Shown here piece by piece: positions 55,724 to 62,581 of a DNA stretch of 64,000 nt. Where the stretch lies: contig JADJFC010000002.1 of NCBI GenBank assembly GCA_016708785.1, positions 310,001 through 374,000 on the forward strand. The letters run 5' to 3'. How positions within the stretch are numbered: the stretch's first letter is position 1; every line of letters begins with the position of its first letter. This DNA comes from Bacteroidota bacterium. GTDB taxonomy: Bacteria; Bacteroidota; Bacteroidia; AKYH767-A; 2013-40CM-41-45. The notes under the pieces were generated by a model that was not told the DNA's origin, made no database searches, and was given only the letters and a program-made list of their open reading frames with translations. The translations under genes were made by a program, and so were the position numbers.

Positions 55724-55865
55724 AAAATGCTGTGCGCCTCGGCGTATAGTCATGCGGAAGGGGAAAACTTGGGGCCTGTCCGCATGGCGTCAGCCATTTT
55801 CATTAATCATAAATTTTCAATATTGTAATACACTTTTAGGGGTGTCGTATTTTTTCGGCGCCCCC
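55724..55865. repeat. GC-rich structured intergenic island (two hairpins)
   Basis: A long imperfect inverted repeat spans 55724-55800. Outer arms AAAATGCTG...CGCC and GGCGTCAGCCATTTT and an inner perfect 8-bp pair CATGCGGA / TCCGCATG enclose a G-rich loop. A second hairpin, AGGGGTGTCG / CGGCGCCCC, lies at 55838-55865. G+C content is far above the surrounding DNA. No open frame. Candidate ncRNA, dispersed repeat or MITE-like remnant. Confidence 0.5.
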
Positions 55866-55919
55866 GGGGATAATAATGTATAAGCGCTGACAAGCTTGAA
55901 GGTTATTTGAAATTTACAT

Positions 55920-57701
55920 TCAATCTTTAATAATTTTAATCGTGAAAGAATTATTTTTATTTGTAATTCTTAAAAAATAAATTCCGCTCATAATTTCTTT
56001 CGTTGAAATTTTAAATTCTTGATCATGTGTAACAATATTGTTCATCTCATGAACAATTCTTCCTTGCATATCAATAATAGCCAGATTAATTTTTTCATCT
56101 TGATCAAAATTCGATTTGATATTCAATTCTGACGTGAAAGGATTTGGGTATACTTCAATTGAATTTATCGTTTCATTTTGTGCAATAGAGGTATTGATTG
56201 GGTCCTCACAAGGCGTAAAATAAGCGCCACTCAAATATCTGTCCTTCGCAGGTATACTTCCACTTCCAAGGGGATTAGGATCTCCTATTGTAGGGAAAAT
56301 CGAGCTTGTCCAGAAGATTGGGAAACTATCAAGGTAGTAAGAGGTGTCGGGTAATGGAACAGTTCCAGTTGGCGTGATCGTACCTCTAATGTTATTGCCG
56401 AACTCAAAATGTACTGATCCGGCTAAAGTGTAATTGCCCAAGAAGGCTCCGGTATTTGGTACTTCATTACCAACAAAATTCATGGAGTCGCTTTGTACAG
56501 TAGCAGAGGTCATTAATATTCCATATAGCTCTGCACGGTTTCTGAAAAAAGTATTGAGAGGTCCGGTTGGTCCCCACGTCTGATCGATCTGAATGTTCTG
56601 AACAATATTTCCTTCGAAGAGATTTGCATAGGTGTAATGACCATGCATAGATATGTCAGCTCCAAAATCTGCGGGAAATTCAGAACGATTTGGCTCGCGG
56701 GAATAATTGTAAGCAACTACGTTTCCATTTGCACCACATTGAAAAGAGAATGAGTGACGAAGATGTCGCATGATGTTGTTTTCGATTCTACATTGTCCTG
56801 TATGACCGAAAACTGTTATGCCATAACCATGGGTTGAGGTTCCATCGTAAGCAAAGTTATCGTGTATGTAGCATCTGGAAATAGAAATATTCGTCGAAGC
56901 ATCTAATTCAATGTGACTGCCAATACTGGTTCCAATTTCTACCCCGGTGATCCAGCAATTTGCAGCATAGGTTAAATTGACATTGAAATTGACGCCAACA
57001 GGTGAGTCGTCAACTCTTTCTATTTTTAAACATTCAATACCAACTTCTGTTCTTGGGTCAACTCTGTGAATTCTTGGATTCAGTGAGTAATCGTAATTGA
57101 TTCGTAAAGCTTCGTCAAAAAATAAAGTATCGCCATTCACAGAAGTGATGTGCATGATCTGTCCTATAGAATTATCTGCCCAGCTCACCGGTTGCGTATC
57201 CCATGCGCCATTTGTTTGCATGATCTCAGCATAATTTCCGGCTGAATATAAAGATGCATCAGCAACGACCACATAATTGTTGAATCGTTCAGCACCTGCA
57301 ACGATGTTGGTAAAAGCAGCACTAGCGCTTCCGTTAATATTGATACAATTTCCTGTTGCGCCTCCGAAATTGAATAGAAGAGAAGTAGAGTCGGCAGTTG
57401 AACCTCTCAGAATTATACTGTCCGGCAAATTGATTGTCGAGCTGAACAAATAATCACCGGGTTGAAAAAAGATCACAGCAGGTCTGACTGCAGTTGCAAT
57501 TGCATTCTGTAATGCTGAACTATTGTCGGTTAATCCATCATTCACTCCGCCGACAGTAAGAAAATCAATTTGAACTGCATTGATTGGATACGTTCCTTGA
57601 TAGCCGCTATTGGTCCAGTTGAAAATTCTGTCAACAGGAATTGTTTGTGCCTGACAAATACTAATGATGACACTAAAGAAAATAGTAGTCGAGAATTTCA
57701 T
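55920..57701 (-). CDS. Secreted right-handed beta-helix protein (pectate-lyase-like) with T9SS tail
   Basis: An intact 593-residue protein. The signal KFSTTIFFSVIISICQA is followed by VDRIFNWTNSGYQGTYPI and a DFLTVGGVNDGLTDNSSALQ segment, the opening of pectin-lyase-fold proteins (the G-DGxTDxTxAIQ pattern). A long parallel beta-helix region has Asn-rich turns such as HIELDASTNISISRCYIHDN and NNIMRHLRHSF. The sorting tail is SIEVYPNPFTSELNIKS, NLAIIDMQGRIVHEMN, SGIYFLRI and FTIKIIKD. Probably a carbohydrate-active or carbohydrate-binding surface protein; the polymer is unknown. Confidence 0.85.
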   Translation of the reverse strand: MKFSTTIFFSVIISICQAQTIPVDRIFNWTNSGYQGTYPINAVQIDFLTVGGVNDGLTDNSSALQNAIATAVRPAVIFFQPGDYLFSSTINLPDSIILRGSTADSTSLLFNFGGATGNCININGSASAAFTNIVAGAERFNNYVVVADASLYSAGNYAEIMQTNGAWDTQPVSWADNSIGQIMHITSVNGDTLFFDEALRINYDYSLNPRIHRVDPRTEVGIECLKIERVDDSPVGVNFNVNLTYAANCWITGVEIGTSIGSHIELDASTNISISRCYIHDNFAYDGTSTHGYGITVFGHTGQCRIENNIMRHLRHSFSFQCGANGNVVAYNYSREPNRSEFPADFGADISMHGHYTYANLFEGNIVQNIQIDQTWGPTGPLNTFFRNRAELYGILMTSATVQSDSMNFVGNEVPNTGAFLGNYTLAGSVHFEFGNNIRGTITPTGTVPLPDTSYYLDSFPIFWTSSIFPTIGDPNPLGSGSIPAKDRYLSGAYFTPCEDPINTSIAQNETINSIEVYPNPFTSELNIKSNFDQDEKINLAIIDMQGRIVHEMNNIVTHDQEFKISTKEIMSGIYFLRITNKNNSFTIKIIKD

Positions 57702-57770
57702 GACGGTTAGATTTACAATAAATGTAGAAAAAACCTTCTAAAAAAATTAAAAATAAAAAATTAATAATGA

Positions 57771-57790
57771 ATCCCGATAGCTATCGGGAT
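57771..57790. repeat. GATAGCTATC palindrome (copy 3)
   Basis: A perfect 20-bp palindrome, ATCCCGATAG/CTATCGGGAT, overlapping the stop codon of the minus-strand gene at 57790. Confidence 0.75.
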
Positions 57791-58263
57791 TAGGAAGGGG
57801 GCTGGTCGGGATTCAGATTAACAGAAATGGTAATGACGTTGGATTTCGGTTGTTCGGTTGGTGTAGAAGTTGAAGGAGTGGTAGTGTAATTAATTTTCAG
57901 AGTCTGAGTTTCTGTTGGATCAATTGGTTTTACAGCCGTATTAATTTTGAAGTGTATATTTAGGTTTCTATGAAATACAACATGAACACCTTGATATTTC
58001 CGTTTCGAAAATTTAAGCAGTGAAATCAAACGAATAGCTTCTTCATTGCAGCCATAACCAAGACCATGTTTAATTTTTGGAGCAGATACATTTCCAAATA
58101 TATCAATATCAAAATCGACGGAAACCGTTCCCTGAATTTGATTTTTTAATGCATCTTCAGGATAGCGTAGATTAGAAACTATGAATTCATTCAATGCTTT
58201 TGCTCCACCCGGATAGACGGGTTGAGTAATGAATGAATTAGGTTTTCGATTGAAATTTTTCAC
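57790..58263 (-). CDS. TonB C-terminal domain protein without membrane anchor
   Basis: 157 residues. The core is an energy-transducer TonB C-terminal domain: PVYPGGAKALNEFIVSNLRY, PEDALKNQIQGTVSVDFDI, GLGYGCNEEAIRLI and FHRNLNIHFKI. Unlike typical TonB it begins directly with KNFNRKPNSF and has no N-terminal transmembrane helix or Pro-rich stalk. Instead a Pro/Thr/Ser-rich tail follows the domain. It may be a soluble adaptor, or the domain reused outside TonB transport. Terminated by the palindrome at 57771-57790. Confidence 0.8.
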   Translation of the reverse strand: MKNFNRKPNSFITQPVYPGGAKALNEFIVSNLRYPEDALKNQIQGTVSVDFDIDIFGNVSAPKIKHGLGYGCNEEAIRLISLLKFSKRKYQGVHVVFHRNLNIHFKINTAVKPIDPTETQTLKINYTTTPSTSTPTEQPKSNVITISVNLNPDQPPS

Positions 58264-58366
58264 AGGAATTATTTATACACTAAAATACTGATTTTAAAAA
58301 TTTCTGTTGCAACGGAATGCGTTAAATTATTACAAAATGTGCTTTAATTGCAGTTTTGGCCATAAA

Positions 58367-58390
58367 AAAACCCGTCTAATGACGGGTTTT
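58367..58390 (-). terminator. Intrinsic terminator of efp
   Basis: AAAACCCGTC-TAAT-GACGGGTTTT forms a 10-bp stem with a T run on the minus strand, 20 bases after the efp stop. Confidence 0.9.
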
Positions 58391-58410
58391 CAGATTTTCT
58401 TTTCTTAAGC

Positions 58411-58971
58411 TTATTTTACTTTACCGGCATATGACCAGTCGCGTGTATCAATTTTTATGACCTCGCCCTGATTAACAAATAGCGGCACGTTTACAATTGC
58501 ACCTGTTTCAACCGTTGCAGGTTTTAATGTGTTCGTTGCAGTATCGCCCTTCACACCCGGTTCTGTATAGGTAATTTCCAATTCAACAAACGTTGGGCCT
58601 TCACCTACAATAGGAGTATCATTTTCAAATGCAACTTTAACAAGCATACCTTCTTTCAAGAGTTTTGCAGTTTCACCAAACATTTCTGCCGGAACATATA
58701 CTTGTTCGAATGTCTCATTGTCCATTACAACCAAGCTATCTCCTTCGAGATAGATGAACTGTAGCTCTTTAAATTCAACACGAGCAAGCTCGACTTCCTC
58801 GCCAGCGCGAAAACGGTTCTCAACGATTTTCCCGTTTTTCAGGTTTTTCATTTTTGCCTGATAGAAAGCACGAAGGTTTCCCGGTGTACGGTGGATATAT
58901 TCAGTTACCTGGCATAATTCTCCGTTATAACGAAGTATAGATCCAACTTTTACATCTCCAGTATTTGCCAT
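58411..58971 (-). CDS. efp: Elongation factor P
   Basis: An intact 186-residue EF-P, which rescues ribosomes stalled at polyproline. Three domains are visible: GDVKVGSILRYNGELCQVTEY and RTPGNLRAFYQAKMKN (domain I loop), LEGDSLVVMDNETFEQVYVP, and the C-terminal GDTATNTLKPATVETGAIVN and VPLFVNQGEVIKIDTRDW. At the tip of the beta3-beta4 loop (after PG) this protein has Asn rather than the Lys or Arg that is modified in E. coli or Pseudomonas. The long T9SS proteins nearby contain proline-rich linkers, a plausible client group. Confidence 0.97.
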   Translation of the reverse strand: MANTGDVKVGSILRYNGELCQVTEYIHRTPGNLRAFYQAKMKNLKNGKIVENRFRAGEEVELARVEFKELQFIYLEGDSLVVMDNETFEQVYVPAEMFGETAKLLKEGMLVKVAFENDTPIVGEGPTFVELEITYTEPGVKGDTATNTLKPATVETGAIVNVPLFVNQGEVIKIDTRDWSYAGKVK

Positions 58972-59074
58972 TTTTGTATAATATTTTAATGATTTTCAAG
59001 TTTACTTTTGGTGCGCAAACATAAGAAATGCGCCGCCGCTTCGCAAATAGAATCAATTTCTATATTTTACGCCT

Positions 59075-59806
59075 ATGTTTAGTAGATTAATTGCCGTTTT
59101 TAGTGTCTTCATGCTTCTGTTTTCTGCCGTAAAGGCTGATTCTGACTCAGTTACAGTTTCGCTGAAGGGCAAAGTCTACAATGCGGCAAATCCTGAGATG
59201 AGGTTAGAAGACCTGATGATGATCAATCTTCGGACAGGCCAAGGCAGTTTTGGTAAAAGTGATGGGACTTTTGAGGTGAATCTTCTAAAAGCAGATACTT
59301 TGTTGATCGCGAGTACAGGTTATGAATCCCAGAAGGTGACCTTGCGCGATTCTGTTTACCATCAGAATTATTACCTGAAAATTCCGCTAGTCAAATTGAA
59401 CAAACAATTAAAAGAGGTTGTGATTTTTTCGCCGCGCGACTTGCAATCGATCTATACAGACATACAAAAGCTCGGCTACAACAAAAGAGATTTTCAGCTT
59501 AGTGGAGTCGATGCTGTAAGTAGCCCGATCACTTTCCTTTATCAGCAATTCAGTGCATTAGAAAGAACAAAACGTCACAATGCAGAGCTTAGAAATGAAG
59601 ATCAACGTCGTCAGCTTTTAAAACAGCTTCTGACCAATTACGTGGCACACGATATTATCAATCTTAATGATGATGAATTCGAAGATTTTATTTCCTTTTC
59701 AAATGTTTCAGAGACCTATTTAAAAAGAGCATCGCAATACGATTTCTGTATTTATATAAAACAGAAGTTTGATGTGTATCGGTTGATGAAGGCGAATCGA
59801 CGATGA
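59075..59806 (+). CDS. Carboxypeptidase-regulatory-like (CarboxypepD_reg) domain protein
   Basis: 243 residues. A signal peptide (FSRLIAVFSVFMLLFSAVKA) precedes a beta-sandwich of the CarboxypepD_reg type: VSLKGKVYNAANPEMRLEDL, TGQGSFGKSDGTFEVNL, ADTLLIASTGYESQKVTLRD. This domain is common at the N-termini of TonB-dependent receptors; here it stands alone with a helical C-terminal half. Divergent from efp. Probably periplasmic; exact role unknown. Confidence 0.75.
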   Translation: MFSRLIAVFSVFMLLFSAVKADSDSVTVSLKGKVYNAANPEMRLEDLMMINLRTGQGSFGKSDGTFEVNLLKADTLLIASTGYESQKVTLRDSVYHQNYYLKIPLVKLNKQLKEVVIFSPRDLQSIYTDIQKLGYNKRDFQLSGVDAVSSPITFLYQQFSALERTKRHNAELRNEDQRRQLLKQLLTNYVAHDIINLNDDEFEDFISFSNVSETYLKRASQYDFCIYIKQKFDVYRLMKANRR

Positions 59807-59824
59807 AGTTATTCAGGTTTGTAT

Positions 59825-59867
59825 GTTTACAGGTTGCGGGTTAGCGCAGAACATGCAACCTGTAAAC
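59825..59867. terminator. Bidirectional hairpin between convergent genes
   Basis: GTTTACAGGTTGC (59825-59837) and GCAACCTGTAAAC (59855-59867) are perfectly complementary over 13 bp. It lies between the stop at 59806 (+) and that at 59884 (-). Confidence 0.7.
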
Positions 59868-59883
59868 CTTAAACTCAATTCAA

Positions 59884-61096
59884 TTAGCCCTCTTTTTCCC
59901 ATTTCGAAACCACAGCCGTAGCCACAGCATTCCCCATTACATTTGTTGCTGATCTTCCCATATCGAGAAGCCAATCAATAGCTAATAACAAAGCGAGTCC
60001 TTCTTGTGGTATTGAAAATGTCTGCAACATCCCTGCAATAACGACTAACGATGCTCGAGGTACTCCGGCCATGCCCTTACTTGTTACGAGAAGTATAAGC
60101 ATCATTGTGATCTGTTGTGAAAGCGATAATTCAATGCCATAAGCTTGAGCTATTGACATTGTTGCAAAAGTCATGTACATGATGGAGCCATCTAGGTTAA
60201 AAGAATATCCAAGAGGTAAACGAAACTTACAATACGTGGCGGACAACCAAAACGCTCAAGTGCAAGGATGGTTTTCGGCATGGCAGCTTCGCTACTTGCC
60301 GTACTGAAAGCAAGGATCATTGGTTCTTTCACATGATTAAATAGTTTCTTGAAGTCGATCTTTAATATGTAGCATAAGGATAGTAGTACTACAAAAACAA
60401 AAAGAGTAATCCTCCAAAGAAGCAAGCAATAACTTGTATATAGCCCGAAAGTATTCCTAATCCTTTGGTGGCGATAATTGCTGTCATACTTCCGAATACA
60501 GCAAGTGGAGCAAGCTTCATTACGTATCCGGTCACTTTTAGCATAGCATGAGAAAGTGCATCAAAGAAATCAACTATGATCTTTCCCTTTTCATGCAAGG
60601 AAGCTACGGCAACACCAAAGAAGAGTACAAATATGATGATCGGTAAAATTTGATTTCTTGCCATTACATCAACAATACTTTCAGGGAAAATATGTTGAAT
60701 AAATTCTTTGCCATTAAATTCTTTTGCCTGAACAACTGATGAAGTTACGGAATGCATTTGTAATGCTTTTCCCGGCTCGAAGATATTTACAATCACTAAT
60801 ACAAGGATGAGAGCCACAATTGTGGCTGCTGTGAAATAGATCATTGTCTTCAATCCAATTCTCCCGACAGAATTGAAATCGCCGACTTTTGCAATTCCTG
60901 TGAGCAGCAGAGAAAAAACCAAAGGCGCAATGATCATCTTTATCAATCGAAGAAAGATGTCACTTAGAATATGCATGTTGTCGGCAAATGGAGTAATGTT
61001 GGCCGGATCAGGCCAGGTTTCACGGTACCACGCACCGAGAATGATACCTAGAATTAATCCTATTACTATTTGCGTTGTTAGATTTATTTTCTTCAT
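59884..61096 (-). CDS. Dicarboxylate/amino acid:cation symporter (DAACS family), frameshifted
   Basis: A sodium- or proton-coupled transporter for glutamate, aspartate or C4-dicarboxylates in the inner membrane. The N-terminal part has TQIVIGLILGIILGAWY and FLRLIKMIIAPLVFSLLLTG (the RLIKMIIAPLVF motif). Re-entrant elements follow: AFSTASSEAAMP (SSS-type hairpin), YSFNLDGSIMYMTFATMSIA, VTSKGMAGVPRASLVV and LDMGRSATNVMGNAVATAVV. Frameshifts near 60400 and 60220. About 404 residues. ATG 61096 is 2 bases after the GNAT stop, suggesting co-transcription. Confidence 0.92.
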
Positions 61097-61098
61097 AC

Positions 61099-61527
61099 TT
61101 ATTGTTTCAGATAAATGTCCTTAAAGGTAATTTCCATCATGCGTTCAGGAGCTGCAAGTTCTTTAAAGCCGAATTGTTTGTATAATCCATGTGCATCCGC
61201 TGTTCCAAGCAGAAATTTACGCAATCCCTGCAATTCCGGATAAGCCAATACATATTTCATGAGCAATTTCGAATAACCTTTGCCTTTGTGCTCTTCGACG
61301 ATAAAGACATCGGCAAGATAGGCGAAAGTTGCTTTGTCAGTTATAACTCTGCAAAATCCTATTTGTTTGCCGTCAATATAAACACCAAAGCTGATCGAAT
61401 TTTCGATTGAACGTTTTATAGTTTCAATTGGAATTCCTTTTGCCCAATAGGAATTTTTCAATACGTTGTGTATGATGTCGAGTTGGAGAAGTGATTTGTT
61501 GGTGCTTATTTGAATTTCGTGACTCAT
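61099..61527 (-). CDS. GNAT family N-acetyltransferase
   Basis: An intact 142-residue acetyltransferase. The conserved order is YWAKGIPIETIKRSIENSIS, GVYIDGKQIGFCRVITD, YLADVFIVEEHKGKGYSKLL (acetyl-CoA pyrophosphate loop) and GLYKQFGFKEL. This resembles the YjdJ/ElaA-like small-molecule GNATs. The next gene on the strand is the dicarboxylate symporter, 2 bases away. Confidence 0.88.
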   Translation of the reverse strand: MSHEIQISTNKSLLQLDIIHNVLKNSYWAKGIPIETIKRSIENSISFGVYIDGKQIGFCRVITDKATFAYLADVFIVEEHKGKGYSKLLMKYVLAYPELQGLRKFLLGTADAHGLYKQFGFKELAAPERMMEITFKDIYLKQ

Positions 61528-61587
61528 AAAAGAGAAATATAAATAAGTTGTAATGATAATGAAAATATGTAAAATGTAACGACAAAC

Positions 61588-61676
61588 ATCGTCGGCAAAA
61601 AATGCTCTTTTTCAGAGCATTTTTTGCCGACGATACTAAAAAATGGGAATCCGTCATTCAGGAGGAAACTTTTAGG
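61588..61676 (-). repeat. GIY-YIG-associated composite repeat, unit 1 (inverted)
   Basis: A perfect 21-bp hairpin (arms 61588-61608 and 61614-61634; loop 61609-61613) followed after 18 bp by the 24-bp block at 61653-61676. Read on the minus strand the order is block, spacer, hairpin with loop GAAAA, exactly as in units 3-5 but inverted. The stem base GTCGGC/GCCGAC is unique to this copy. Confidence 0.9.
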
Positions 61677-61762
61677 TTATGAAGAGAGAACATGTGTTAG
61701 AAGGGTTTATTAATTAGACTTACTATGAATTAATAGCTCCGATTCAATTTACTTCTTTGTAA

Positions 61763-61845
61763 CCCAAAAGATTCCTTCTGAATGACAATGCTGTGTCTAG
61801 GGAATCATCATATCTATTAATCTGAAAAGAATATTTGCTGATTGA
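61763..61845 (+). repeat. GIY-YIG-associated composite repeat, unit 2 (degenerate)
   Basis: The block at 61763-61786 matches the consensus at 21 of 24 positions. The hairpin has decayed: TCATCA (61805), TCTGAAAAGA (61821-61830) and TGATTGA (61839) can be aligned to unit 5, but the stem no longer pairs. Confidence 0.75.
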
Positions 61846-61879
61846 AATATAGCTTTGATTCCGATACTTTGCTTTATTA

Positions 61880-61963
61880 CCTAAAAGTTTCCTCCTGAAT
61901 GACATAGGTTCCGTGTTAAAATCATCAAAAAAAATGCTCTGAAAAAGAGCATTTTTTTTGATG
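61880..61963 (+). repeat. GIY-YIG-associated composite repeat, unit 3
   Basis: Block 61880-61903, spacer 19 bp, perfect 18-bp hairpin (61923-61940 / 61946-61963) with loop GAAAA. Stem base CATC/GATG. Confidence 0.9.
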
Positions 61964-61997
61964 TATAAAGGGTAGATACATGTTAGGTGCTTCATTG

Positions 61998-62086
61998 CCT
62001 AAAAGTTTCCTCCTGAATGACACAATTCCAATTTTACAAATCATCTCAAATAAAATGCTCTGAAAGAGAGCATTTTATTTGAGATG
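61998..62086 (+). repeat. GIY-YIG-associated composite repeat, unit 4
   Basis: Block 61998-62021, spacer 20 bp, perfect 20-bp hairpin (62042-62061 / 62067-62086) with loop GAAAG. The stem middle CTCAAATAAA is fully matched by TTTATTTGAG on the other arm. Confidence 0.9.
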
Positions 62087-62118
62087 AAAACCTGTGATTT
62101 AACATAGTTCCTTTATTA

Positions 62119-62210
62119 CCTAAAAGTTTCCTCCTGAATGACACAATTTCAATTTTACAAATCATCAATCAAAAAAATGCTCTGAAAAAGAGCATTTTTT
62201 TGATTGATGA
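62119..62210 (+). repeat. GIY-YIG-associated composite repeat, unit 5
   Basis: Block 62119-62142, spacer 19 bp, perfect 22-bp hairpin (62162-62183 / 62189-62210) with loop GAAAA. It ends 72 bp before the GIY-YIG start codon, so it lies in the likely 5' leader of that gene. Confidence 0.9.
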
Positions 62211-62282
62211 AAAATGCGGACATCATTAATGTTCCTTATTTTATTGGATGCAAAAGTGATTTGTGAATTGGAAATTTGCAAA

Positions 62283-62561
62283 ATGTATTTCACTTATATA
62301 ACCACTAATCCCGGCAAAAATGCTCTGTATGTTGGCATGACTAACAATTTGAAACGACGCATTTGGGAACATGAAGCAAATCGAGGGAAGCCTGAAACAT
62401 TTGCAGGAAGATACTATTGTTACAAGCTCGTGTATTTTGAAACCTTTAAAACTCCCATGGAAGCAATTGTTCGAGAAGATGAGATCAAAGATATGAGTAG
62501 GGAAGAGAAGATTAAATTAATTAAATCTAAAAATCCCGGAATGAATTTTTTAATACCTTAA
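62283..62561 (+). CDS. Small single-domain GIY-YIG nuclease
   Basis: A 92-residue GIY-YIG superfamily endonuclease. The first element is YFTYITTNPG (TYI replacing GIY), the second ALYVGMTNNLKRRIWEHEAN (YVG for YIG, with the catalytic Arg and following His), and the Glu lies in the MEAIVREDEIK helix. There is no DNA-binding accessory domain, as in the UPF0213/YhbQ-like small proteins. ATG 62283 was chosen because the domain starts there; the upstream extension to 62214 has no family similarity. Immediately preceded by the repeat array and followed 20 bp later by an rRNA methyltransferase. Target DNA unknown. Confidence 0.9.
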   Translation: MYFTYITTNPGKNALYVGMTNNLKRRIWEHEANRGKPETFAGRYYCYKLVYFETFKTPMEAIVREDEIKDMSREEKIKLIKSKNPGMNFLIP

Positions 62562-62581
62562 AAAAGTCGCATCTTTCTACC

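Noticed and set aside
61663..61718. AGGAGG followed by ATG at 61679 suggesting a small peptide gene
   Set aside because: AGGAGG is part of the conserved block seen inverted in the other units, where no start codon follows; the peptide would be 12 residues with no support.
61588..62210. CRISPR array
   Set aside because: The repeats contain hairpins but spacing, unit length and variable orientation do not fit CRISPR; there are no unique spacers of constant length and no cas genes.
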